Source: Betaproteobacteria bacterium HGW-Betaproteobacteria-14 (GTDB lineage: Bacteria; Pseudomonadota; Gammaproteobacteria; Burkholderiales; Rhodocyclaceae). From it: a stretch of 51,247 nt of DNA. Below the pieces are notes generated by a model. That model did no database searches, was not told the origin of the DNA, and saw only the letters and a program-made list of their open reading frames with translations. The stretch lies in NCBI GenBank assembly GCA_002840845.1, contig PHCS01000012.1:1-51247 (forward strand). The letters run 5' to 3'. The position numbers and the translations under genes were made by a program. The first letter of the stretch is position 1; each line of letters begins with the position of its first letter. Shown here piece by piece: positions 1-7,990 of the stretch.

Positions 1-1
1 C

Positions 2-1081
2 CTCTTCGCATTGGCGGTTGCATTGGGGGCGCTTGCCGCGCATCGCGCCTGGGAACGTGGCGGCGGCTGGCTGCCATTCTGGCTGGCCGCCGCCGCGGCG
101 ACCCTGATCAAGGGACCGCTCGGTCTGGTGCTCGCTGGCATGGGGCTGCTGGCCTGGTTGTGGGAGCACCGCAGCGATCCGTCTGCGCCATCGCTGCGCG
201 GCAACCATTGGGCTGGCATCGTGCTCTTCCTGCTCCTCGTGTTGGGCTGGCTCGTGCCGGCCCTCCTTTCGGCCGGCCAGCCGCTCGTCGACAAGCTGTT
301 TTTCCAGGAACTCGTCGGACAGGCCACCGGAATGGGCAAGGGCGGTTACCCCGGACAGAACCTGCCCAAGCCGACGCTCTACTTCATCCTGCGCTTTTTG
401 CCCTTCAGCCTGTTTGCTGCTTATGCGCTGTGGCAGGTGATTCGCCGGCCGGCGCCGAATGCGGCTGAACGCCGCTTCGAGCGCTTCCTGTTCTGCTGGA
501 TCGTCGGCGGCATCGTCCTGTTCTCGCTCGCCTCGCACCATCGCGGCGACCTCCTGCTGCCGCTGTGGCCAGCGGCAGCGCTGCTGGCCGGGCGCGAGAT
601 GGCCCGATTGACCGGCAGGATCGGCGGGCGCCTGATGGGCGCCGTGCTGGCGGGGCTGACTTTCCTCTTCCTCGGCGGGGCCTGGTGGACTTACCATCTC
701 AAGGCCGAGCGGCAAAGCGAGGAAGTACGCTATACCGTGGAGGCGCAACGGGCTGCACGCGCGCTTGCCGCGAGCGGCCTGGACATGAAAAGGATGCATC
801 ACCTGGATACGCCGGTCACGGTGCAACTGGAACTGGGCACCTTCAGAACCTGGATCAGCGAGGAGGAGGCGTTGCGTCTGGCCGACGGCGATGCGCCGCT
901 GCTGCTGGCGGTGGAATCGCCCGGGGACTTCCCCAGGCTGTTCGGGCCGGAGGGGCCGCCTCTGCGAGAAGTGTTCCGCTGGCCGCCCGACGGGAATGGG
1001 AAAGCGGCTGTGCAGGTTTTCACGCGGGACGGGGCGCGGGAAGGGGGGAATGCGATGCGGCCGGTGGGGAGGACGCCATGA
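2..1081 (+). CDS. ArnT/PMT-like membrane glycosyltransferase, 5' end cut by window
   Basis: The reading frame is open from base 2 and has no convincing start, so the gene begins upstream of the window. About 359 C-terminal residues are visible. Several hydrophobic helices, and a loop containing GGYPGQNLPKPTLYF, resemble the C-terminal half of family 39/83 glycosyltransferases (ArnT, dolichyl-phosphate-mannose transferase type). These inner-membrane enzymes move a sugar from a polyprenyl phosphate carrier onto lipid A or another envelope acceptor. The catalytic N-terminal loop is outside the window, so the substrate cannot be judged. The stop codon overlaps the next start as ATGA (1078-1081), which suggests translational coupling. 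Confidence 0.7.
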   Translation, partial: LFALAVALGALAAHRAWERGGGWLPFWLAAAAATLIKGPLGLVLAGMGLLAWLWEHRSDPSAPSLRGNHWAGIVLFLLLVLGWLVPALLSAGQPLVDKLFFQELVGQATGMGKGGYPGQNLPKPTLYFILRFLPFSLFAAYALWQVIRRPAPNAAERRFERFLFCWIVGGIVLFSLASHHRGDLLLPLWPAAALLAGREMARLTGRIGGRLMGAVLAGLTFLFLGGAWWTYHLKAERQSEEVRYTVEAQRAARALAASGLDMKRMHHLDTPVTVQLELGTFRTWISEEEALRLADGDAPLLLAVESPGDFPRLFGPEGPPLREVFRWPPDGNGKAAVQVFTRDGAREGGNAMRPVGRTP

Positions 1082-2607
1082 GGGCGCGTCTGGCAGCGTG
1101 GGCGCAGGCCCTAGGCCCGGCGCGCGCGGCATTCATCGGCAGCCTGCTGCTTTCGTTCGTGGCGGTGCAAGGCCATCTTGTTAACCGCGACGGAATCCAC
1201 TACCTTGAAACGGCGCGCGCATTTCTCGAAGGCGGATTGAGTGGCGAAGTGAATGTGGGTGAATTGGCATTTCTGGCCTTTTTGCCGACACTCATCGCGG
1301 CGCTGGCCTTCGTGACCCGAGTCAGCTTGGAAAACACGGCACTGATTCTCAATGCGCTGTTCATGGCAGGCACCTGCGCGCTGCTGGTCGGCATCACTCG
1401 CCGCCGCCTGCCCGAGGCGGCCTGGTTGGCCTGCCTCGTCGTCCTCGCCATGCCGGCCTACAACCAGTATCGCAACGAGATCCTGCGTGAATACGGCTTC
1501 TGGTTCTTCAGTCTGCTGGCGTTTATTTTGGCGATGCGCTGGAACGACACGCAACGCAGGCGTGAAGCGGTTTTCTGCCAGGGCGCGCTCGCCGTGGCGA
1601 CGCTGTTTCGACAAGAGGCGATAGCATTCTATCCGGCACTGATGCTGTGGCAGGCGTTCGGTGCGCCGGCCGGGCAAAGGAGGCGGCGCGTTATCGAGAT
1701 CGGCTTCCTGCCCCTGGCGGGCGTCTTGCTGGCCGCCGTGCTCTTCGGCAGCGGACTGTTGGCGGTGCCACACCGGGTAATCTATTTCTTTGACGCTGCA
1801 AACCCCCTGCATGCGCTGCAGGTCATCAACGAAGCGGCGGACAGAATGTCAGAGGCCGTGTTCAAGTACAAGTATTCACGCGAGGAAGCCGGCTACATAC
1901 TGTTTTTTGGGTTGCTCTCCGTCATCCCGATGAAGTTTCTCAAGATGACCGGCGTGTTCCTCGTGCCGCTGGCGTACCGCTTTGCAGTTCCGCCGATGCG
2001 GACCTGGCTGGCACCCTGGCAACCGCTGCCCTGGGCCTTCCTCGCCTATGTGCTGGTGCTGGCGGCCTTCGTCATGCACCAGTTCTTTCTCGTCGGGCGC
2101 TATGTCAGCCTGCTCAATCTGCTCGCCGTACCAATCGTCGCATCCGGTTTGTCGCTCCTGATGCAGCGCTTCCCGCGCTGGAAGGCACTGATGCTGACGC
2201 TGGCGCTGCTGACCATGGCGGCGAACGTCGTGTCCCTGTCACCTGCCAAGACCCACATCGTCGAGGCGGGGCGCTGGCTGGGCGCCCAGGCAACCGATCC
2301 TGCGCGTGTCGGCGTGGACAATGCGCGCATCGCCTATTACGCCGGCTGGCGCACGACCAATGCAATCATTCTGGATCGAACGGCCCTCGCGACTGCGTTG
2401 GCGGAAAAACGCGCAAACATGGTTGCGGTCGAAACCACGCGCAAGGATCGCGAACTGGAGAAGTGGCTGGCGGATAACCGCCTGCATGTCGTGCAGCGCT
2501 TCGCCAACAAGGCCGGCGATGTGGTCGTCATCGCCGTGCCGGAGTCGACTCAGCCCAGTCCCTCGACGACCGGGCGCAGTCGGGCAAACGCCGCTTCGAT
2601 GGAATAG
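1078..2607 (+). CDS. Polytopic membrane protein, probable glycosyltransferase
   Basis: 509 residues. The ATG at 1078 overlaps the previous stop; the frame stays open further upstream, but that stretch is antisense-like and overlaps the upstream gene. The N-terminal part contains LVNRDGIHYLETARAFLEGG, which resembles the DxxxY loop of family 39 glycosyltransferases, followed by many hydrophobic segments to about residue 390 and a soluble C-terminal tail of about 110 residues. I infer an inner-membrane polyprenyl-linked sugar transferase working with the upstream ArnT-like protein on LPS or lipid A. The last 58 bases overlap the end of the convergent glycosyltransferase gene on the other strand. 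Specific function is not recognisable. Confidence 0.72.
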   Translation: MRARLAAWAQALGPARAAFIGSLLLSFVAVQGHLVNRDGIHYLETARAFLEGGLSGEVNVGELAFLAFLPTLIAALAFVTRVSLENTALILNALFMAGTCALLVGITRRRLPEAAWLACLVVLAMPAYNQYRNEILREYGFWFFSLLAFILAMRWNDTQRRREAVFCQGALAVATLFRQEAIAFYPALMLWQAFGAPAGQRRRRVIEIGFLPLAGVLLAAVLFGSGLLAVPHRVIYFFDAANPLHALQVINEAADRMSEAVFKYKYSREEAGYILFFGLLSVIPMKFLKMTGVFLVPLAYRFAVPPMRTWLAPWQPLPWAFLAYVLVLAAFVMHQFFLVGRYVSLLNLLAVPIVASGLSLLMQRFPRWKALMLTLALLTMAANVVSLSPAKTHIVEAGRWLGAQATDPARVGVDNARIAYYAGWRTTNAIILDRTALATALAEKRANMVAVETTRKDRELEKWLADNRLHVVQRFANKAGDVVVIAVPESTQPSPSTTGRSRANAASME

Positions 2608-3530
2608 TCAGCCGCCACGCGACGGCGGCCCGCTTCGCCCATGCGCAGGCGCAGATCGGCATCCAGAGCCAATTGTGCGATGCGTTGCGCCCATTCCCCC
2701 GGAGTTGAAACCAGATAGCCATTTACGCCTTCGCCGATCACCTCGGCGTTGGCGCCGGCCTTCGTCGACACGACCGGCAGGCCGGCCGCCATGTACTGCA
2801 GCACCTTGAGGGCGCACTTGCCGCGGCTCCAGTCGTCGTCGCGCATCGGCGCGATGCCGATGTGCGAAGCGGCCAGTTCGCGCGCTTCTGCATCGGCGCG
2901 CCAGGCCACGGGTATGGTCGTCACGCTGCAGTCCGGCAGGTCGAAGTCGGCGACGATCTTCAGACGCAGGCCGGGCACTTTTTCCGCTGCAGCCTTCAGG
3001 CTTGGAATGGCCTCCGCCAGGTACTTGCGTGTCGAATGGCTGCCGATCCACACCAAGTCCAGCGTGTCGGCCGGCTTGGCCGCGGTGACGTCGTAGCGCG
3101 CGACATCGATGCAGGTGGGGACCAGCGTCACCCTCGGGTTGAATGCGGCGGCCTGGCCGGCGAGGAAGGCATTGCCGGCGAAAACATGGTCGCTGCAGCG
3201 TACCATCGCAGCGAAGCGGGTCATGCGCGTGCGCGATGGGGAGCCGTCGCTGTTGCAGAAGATGGCGTCATCGAAGTCGAATGCCAGCTTGCGCGACACC
3301 CGCCGCAAGAGCCAGAGCAGGGCGGCGGGAAAGGTCTTGCGCAGCACGATCACCACATCGGCGCGGGATGCCTGCCGCAGCATGCCGAGCGTGGCGCCGG
3401 GGCCGCCGGAAGCCGTGACATGCACGGGTTCGAATCCGGCCGCCCGCCACAGCGGGAAGAACTGCACCGCACGATAGCGCGTCGAAGAAGCGTCTAGTCC
3501 CTTGGAAACGAAAAGCAGCCTTGTGCTCAT
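2550..3530 (-). CDS. Glycosyltransferase family 4 (GT-B fold)
   Basis: 326 residues, starting MSTRLLFVSKGLDASSTRYR. The ATG at 3530 overlaps the stop of the upstream acyltransferase gene as ATGA, so it is preferred over longer in-frame extensions. The C-terminal half has the GT4 features: a sugar-nucleotide-binding region with CALKVLQYMAAGLPVVST (the E of the usual EX7E motif is not obvious) and a final helix after DLRLRMGEAGRRRVAADYS. Likely cytoplasmic, adding a sugar to a surface polysaccharide or LPS. It is last in a minus-strand operon with an acyltransferase and a kinase-like gene. Its 3' end overlaps the convergent membrane protein gene by 58 bases. Confidence 0.82.
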   Translation of the reverse strand: MSTRLLFVSKGLDASSTRYRAVQFFPLWRAAGFEPVHVTASGGPGATLGMLRQASRADVVIVLRKTFPAALLWLLRRVSRKLAFDFDDAIFCNSDGSPSRTRMTRFAAMVRCSDHVFAGNAFLAGQAAAFNPRVTLVPTCIDVARYDVTAAKPADTLDLVWIGSHSTRKYLAEAIPSLKAAAEKVPGLRLKIVADFDLPDCSVTTIPVAWRADAEARELAASHIGIAPMRDDDWSRGKCALKVLQYMAAGLPVVSTKAGANAEVIGEGVNGYLVSTPGEWAQRIAQLALDADLRLRMGEAGRRRVAADYSIEAAFARLRPVVEGLG

Positions 3531-5464
3531 GGCTGCTGTGGCTTGCGCTCGCCGAGTTGCCGGAACAGCGCCGTCACGACCAGCACCGAGCTCTCTTCGA
3601 CCAGGTGGCCGTAGTCGAAGGCGAAGGGAATCCGCGCGCCGTCCCGCTCGAAGTAGCGCAGGCAGCCGTTGTCGTCGCATGCGGCGGAGATGGGCGAGAA
3701 GAACTCCGCCTGCGTGCCGGCGAGTTCTCTGACGAGCGCGTCGCGCGGGAGCGCATCCGGATCGAGGTCCTTGCGCGAGCGCGTGCGCTCGTCGCCCCCC
3801 AGGAAATCGCTGGCCAGCAAGCGCGGCAGCGGTCTGCGCCAGGCCGGCACGCTGCCGACCAGAACGATGCGCGGGCGCCAGCTCGGATCGGCATGGAGAC
3901 GAGCCAGCGTTAGCGCCAGTCCGCGGCGGATGGTTGCCTCGTCATGCTTGATCCAGGCGCCGGCGAGAAGAATGATTTTCGGACGCGTTTCCATCACCTG
4001 GCGAAGCACCCAGTCGTTAATGGCGCGGCAGTGCGGACGCTTGCTGAAAGCCTCGTTCAGCAGGGGCGGGCAGCCCGAGGCCGTCCATTGCGTTGCGCTT
4101 CCCGCATCTGCCACGGCCTTCAATCCCGGCCACAAATGCGCCGCATGGGAATCACCCCACAAGACGATGCCGCCGCGCTGGCCGGTACATTCAGGCGCGA
4201 AGGCGTCATGGGACTTTTCCGGGGTGATGAAGCAGGTTCCCTCGCGGTACAGCGGCCTGTAGAGTTCGCCGAAATAGCGCGCCTGAAACGCTTCCAAGGC
4301 TCTTACGTCCACCAAACGCGGGTGGTCCTTGAAGCGCAGCGCCATCAGGCTATTGCTCTGAAAGTAGAAGGTTGCCGCGACGGCAAAGGGGACGAGCATC
4401 ATCGTTGCGCAGACCGAGAGTCCAGGCGCGAGTTTCAGGCGGCTGACGAGGCTGCGCACCGGTATCTCCACCAGGCGGAAGGAAATCCAGCCGAAAAGGA
4501 TGGAGGTAGCCATGCCGGCGACGATCCAAACGGCGTTCTGCTGCGGCTGACTTTGGTGCAGCCAGACCACGATGGGCCAGTGCCACAGATAGATCGAGTA
4601 AGACCAGCGCCCGATGCCCTGCATGGCGGCACTGCCGAGCAGGCGCGTCCGGCCGGCGCTGTGGGCGATGACCAGCACGGCGCCGATCACCGGCAGCAGC
4701 GCGTTCAATCCCGGCCAGGCGTTGCCGGGATTGAACAGCACGCTGGCGACGACGATGGCGGCGAGTCCGGCCGTCTCGATCCAGCGGCGCCCCTGCGTCA
4801 GGCGATTGCAGGCTTCCTGATTCACGAAGATCAGCCCGCCGGCCAGCATTTCCCAGACCCGCGTCGGCAGCAGGAAGAAGGCCTTCGACGGGTTGGCATG
4901 GGCCAGCCAAGCCGACCAGGCGAGCGAGAAAAAGAAGGCAGCCCACAGCAGGGCTCCCATGCCGCCCTGCCGTCTGAGCATGCGTGCCGCAGCGAGGAGC
5001 AGCAACGGGTAGAGCAGGTAGAACTGCCATTCGACGGAAAGTGACCATGTATGCAGCAGCCATTTCTCGTGTGCATCCGCATCGAAGTAGCCGGATTCCT
5101 TCCAGAACACCTGGTTCGAGAAAAACAGCAGGCTTGCTCCGACATGCTTGCTCAGGAGCTTGTAATCAAGGGGCGAAAGGGCATACCAGCCATAGACCAG
5201 CATGAGCACGCCCAGGGCGGTGAGGGCGGGAAAGATGCGTCGCGCTCGCGCGAGATAGAAGCGTAAGACCGAGAAACGTCCCTGCGCGAGCTGGCCGAGG
5301 ATGATCCGCGTCATCAGGTAGCCTGAAATGACGAAGAAGACATCCACCCCGACGAAGCCGCCGGAAAAGCCGGGGATGCCGAAATGGAACAGCACGACGG
5401 CCAGCACGGCCACGGCCCGCAGGCCGTTGATGTCGGCGCGAAAATCGGCGGCGTCCGGCCTCAT
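3527..5464 (-). CDS. OafA/YrhL-type acyltransferase with C-terminal SGNH domain
   Basis: 645 residues. The N-terminal part (about 1-350) is an acyltransferase-3 membrane domain: it begins with DINGLRAVAVLAVVLFHFG, has the FVGVDVFFVISGYLMTR motif, and carries about ten hydrophobic helices. The C-terminal part (about 390-645) is an SGNH-hydrolase-like domain with GIVLWGDSHAAHLWPGL around residue 430. Proteins of this kind O-acetylate (or otherwise acylate) LPS, O-antigen or capsule sugars; the membrane domain brings the acyl group across and the SGNH domain often does the transfer. The start at 5464 overlaps the upstream stop as ATGA, and the end overlaps the GT4 gene in the same way. This indicates a tight three-gene unit. 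Confidence 0.88.
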   Translation of the reverse strand: MRPDAADFRADINGLRAVAVLAVVLFHFGIPGFSGGFVGVDVFFVISGYLMTRIILGQLAQGRFSVLRFYLARARRIFPALTALGVLMLVYGWYALSPLDYKLLSKHVGASLLFFSNQVFWKESGYFDADAHEKWLLHTWSLSVEWQFYLLYPLLLLAAARMLRRQGGMGALLWAAFFFSLAWSAWLAHANPSKAFFLLPTRVWEMLAGGLIFVNQEACNRLTQGRRWIETAGLAAIVVASVLFNPGNAWPGLNALLPVIGAVLVIAHSAGRTRLLGSAAMQGIGRWSYSIYLWHWPIVVWLHQSQPQQNAVWIVAGMATSILFGWISFRLVEIPVRSLVSRLKLAPGLSVCATMMLVPFAVAATFYFQSNSLMALRFKDHPRLVDVRALEAFQARYFGELYRPLYREGTCFITPEKSHDAFAPECTGQRGGIVLWGDSHAAHLWPGLKAVADAGSATQWTASGCPPLLNEAFSKRPHCRAINDWVLRQVMETRPKIILLAGAWIKHDEATIRRGLALTLARLHADPSWRPRIVLVGSVPAWRRPLPRLLASDFLGGDERTRSRKDLDPDALPRDALVRELAGTQAEFFSPISAACDDNGCLRYFERDGARIPFAFDYGHLVEESSVLVVTALFRQLGERKPQQP

Positions 5465-6078
5465 CGCCGATTCATCTCCTCATCCTGGCTCCGGTAGGCT
5501 TGGTCGAACGTTGTGTCGCCATCGAGGCAAAGCCAGGCCCGATCCTGTTCGTCGCGGCAGAGATGCTGCAGGTTGCGCTGCCGTCGGTTCCGCGGAAGCG
5601 GTCGCGTTCTCGCACGCAGGTCGGCGATGTCGATCAGGCCGAACGCACCGCCCGGCGTCAGCACGATGTTGCCCAGGTGCAGCGAACGGAAATAGATGCC
5701 AGCATCGTGCAGGCGGGCGACGAAGCGTCCGAGCCGTTCGCGCAGCCCAGGCGTGTCGGCGCCGGAACGTATGAGCTGGCGCAGCGTTTGGCCTTCCAGC
5801 GGCTTGTAGCGCACCGCATCCCGCTTCGCGCCGGGAATGCGGTAGAGGCCTATCACAACCGGGCAGGGGATGTTTCGTTCGGCCAATGCCAGCGCGTTGT
5901 CTGCAAATCGCTTTGCGTAGGGATACCAGGCGGTGGAGGAAATCAGCCGTTTGCGGCGGAACAGCTTGAGGTAGGTGCCGTCGCCCAGCACCAGCACCTT
6001 GTCGCCGTGGCGGTCACGCTCAAGCACTTGGGCATCTGCGCGCAAGGCGAGGTAGGCGTCGTGTTCCAGAGTCTGCAA
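5461..6078 (-). CDS. Small LPS-kinase-like / 'toluene tolerance' family protein
   Basis: 205 residues with a reduced protein-kinase-like fold. A beta-rich N-terminus contains GDGTYLKLFRRKRL (the lysine is a candidate ATP-binding residue). A catalytic-loop equivalent reads ARLHDAGIYFRSLHLGNIVL, followed by FGLIDIADLRAR in place of DFG. The aspartate of HRD is replaced (FRSLHLGN), as I recall from the 'toluene tolerance' relatives found near LPS genes in Pseudomonas. A role in phosphorylating or handling LPS core sugars is inferred from family and context. It heads the minus-strand operon with the acyltransferase and GT4 genes and diverges from msbA. Confidence 0.7.
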   Translation of the reverse strand: MQTLEHDAYLALRADAQVLERDRHGDKVLVLGDGTYLKLFRRKRLISSTAWYPYAKRFADNALALAERNIPCPVVIGLYRIPGAKRDAVRYKPLEGQTLRQLIRSGADTPGLRERLGRFVARLHDAGIYFRSLHLGNIVLTPGGAFGLIDIADLRARTRPLPRNRRQRNLQHLCRDEQDRAWLCLDGDTTFDQAYRSQDEEMNRR

Positions 6079-6193
6079 GAGGATGTACCGTCGGCGGGCC
6101 GGCTGTTGGATAAGTCGCTCGGCATTTTACCAGCCGGATAAGGCATTCCGCCCATGCTAAAATCCGACCATCCATTCCGCCGTGCGGCGCCGC

Positions 6194-7984
6194 ATGCAAC
6201 CTTCTGATTCGCACGTCCCATCAAGCTTGAGCCTGTATATCCGCCTGCTGACCTACGTCAGGCCGTATGTCGGCTGGTTTGCAGTGAGCATCGCGGGCTT
6301 CGTCGTCTTCGCCTCGGCCCAGCCGATGCTGGCTTCGGTGCTGAAGTACTTCGTCGACGGCCTCATCGACCCGGCGGGGGCGAGCCTCGGCGGCCTGCAG
6401 ATGATGCACGCCGTGCCCCTGCTGATCGTCCTCATCGCTGCCTGGCAGGGCGTCGGCTCCTACCTCGGCAACTACTTCCTCGCCCGCGTCTCGATGGGCG
6501 TGGTGCATGATCTGCGCGTGGCGCTCTTCGACAGCCTGCTGACGCTGCCGGACCGCTATTTCGACATGCACAACTCGGGCCACCTGATCTCGCGCATCAC
6601 CTTCAACGTCACCATGGTGACGGGTGCCGCGACCGACGCCATCAAGGTCGTCATCCGCGAGGGGCTGACGGTGGTCTTCCTCTTCGCCTACCTGCTCTGG
6701 ATGAACTGGCGCCTGACCCTGGTGATGGTGGCCCTGCTGCCGTTCATCGCGCTGCTGGTGGTGAGCGCGAGCCGCAAGTTCCGCAAGCAGGCGAAGAAGA
6801 TCCAGGTGGCGATGGGCGACGTCACGCATGTCGCTTCCGAAGCCATCCAGGGACATCGCATCGTGCGCAGCTTCGGCGGCGAACCCTACGAGCAGCGCCG
6901 CTTCCTCGAGGCGAGCAGCAACAACATGAACAGGCAGCTGCGCATGGTGCGCACCGGATCTGTCTACACGCCGATGCTGCAGCTGCTGATCTTCAGCGCC
7001 ATGGGCGTGCTGTTCTTCCTCGTGCTGTGGCTGCGCGGCGAGGCCAGCCCCGGTGAACTGGTGGCCTATATCACCGCGGCCGGCCTGCTGCCCAAGCCGA
7101 TCCGCCAGCTCTCCGAGGTCAGCTCGACGATCCAGAAGGGCGTGGCGGCGGCCGAGAGCATCTTCGAGCAGCTCGACACGCCGGCGGAGACCGACTCCGG
7201 CACGGTGAGCCGCGAGCGCGTCAGCGGCCGTCTCGAGGTGCGCGACCTGTCCTTCCGCTATCCCGGCGGCGAGCGGCCCGTGCTCGACGGCATCAGCTTC
7301 ACCATTGAGCCGGGTCAGATGGTGGCGCTGGTCGGGCGTTCGGGCAGCGGCAAGTCCACGCTCGCCAACCTCATCCCGCGCTTCTACCATCACGACCAGG
7401 GCCAGATACTCATCGACGGCACCGATGTGGAGCAATATGTCCTGCGCAACCTGCGCCGCCATGTCGCCATCGTCACCCAGCAGGTGACCCTGTTCAACGA
7501 CACCGTGGCCAACAACATCGCCTACGGCGACCTGGCCGGCGCGCCGCGCGCCGACGTCGAGCGTGCCGCCGAAGCGGCCTTCGCGCGCGAGTTCATCGAC
7601 CAGCTCCCGGAAGGCTTCGACACCCTGGTCGGCGAGAACGGCGTGCTGCTCTCCGGCGGCCAGCGCCAGCGCCTGGCCATCGCCCGTGCCCTGCTGAAGG
7701 ACGCGCCGATCCTCATCCTCGACGAGGCCACTTCCGCGCTCGACACCGAGTCCGAGCGCCACATCCAGGCCGCCCTCGACCGCGTCATGCGCGGGCGCAC
7801 CACGCTGGTCATTGCCCACCGGCTGTCCACCATCGAGAGGGCCGACACGATCATGGTGATGGACCAGGGCCGCATCGTCGAGCGCGGCAGCCACGCCGAT
7901 CTGCTTGCCCTCAACGGGCACTACGCGAAACTGCATGCCATGCAGTTCCGCGAGACCGCTGAAGAAACGAATCAGGAAAACTGA
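6194..7984 (+). CDS. msbA: Lipid A export ABC transporter MsbA
   Basis: 596 residues from the ATG at 6194; a GTG at 6182 would add four residues and neither start has a clear ribosome site. The first ~320 residues are the ABC exporter membrane domain (six helices, YFDMHNSGHLISRITFNV coupling region). The nucleotide-binding domain has Walker A GRSGSGKST, the Q-loop region VTQQVTLFNDT, signature LSGGQRQR, Walker B ILILDEATSALD and the H-loop VIAHRLST. MsbA flips core-lipid A across the inner membrane. It sits among LPS core genes, as is common in gamma- and betaproteobacteria. Length and motifs are complete. Confidence 0.95.
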   Translation: MQPSDSHVPSSLSLYIRLLTYVRPYVGWFAVSIAGFVVFASAQPMLASVLKYFVDGLIDPAGASLGGLQMMHAVPLLIVLIAAWQGVGSYLGNYFLARVSMGVVHDLRVALFDSLLTLPDRYFDMHNSGHLISRITFNVTMVTGAATDAIKVVIREGLTVVFLFAYLLWMNWRLTLVMVALLPFIALLVVSASRKFRKQAKKIQVAMGDVTHVASEAIQGHRIVRSFGGEPYEQRRFLEASSNNMNRQLRMVRTGSVYTPMLQLLIFSAMGVLFFLVLWLRGEASPGELVAYITAAGLLPKPIRQLSEVSSTIQKGVAAAESIFEQLDTPAETDSGTVSRERVSGRLEVRDLSFRYPGGERPVLDGISFTIEPGQMVALVGRSGSGKSTLANLIPRFYHHDQGQILIDGTDVEQYVLRNLRRHVAIVTQQVTLFNDTVANNIAYGDLAGAPRADVERAAEAAFAREFIDQLPEGFDTLVGENGVLLSGGQRQRLAIARALLKDAPILILDEATSALDTESERHIQAALDRVMRGRTTLVIAHRLSTIERADTIMVMDQGRIVERGSHADLLALNGHYAKLHAMQFRETAEETNQEN

Positions 7985-7990
7985 ACGGTT

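Noticed and set aside
565-1077. In-frame extension of the second glycosyltransferase gene upstream to 565
   Set aside because: The extra residues are Arg/Gly/Ala-rich shadow sequence within the first glycosyltransferase gene; the ATG at 1078 overlaps the preceding stop and starts a plausible membrane protein.
6221-7936. 571-codon open frame antisense to msbA
   Set aside because: Composition is His/Asp/Glu/Ala-rich without hydrophobic cores, typical of the antisense of a GC-rich gene; msbA is complete and certain.
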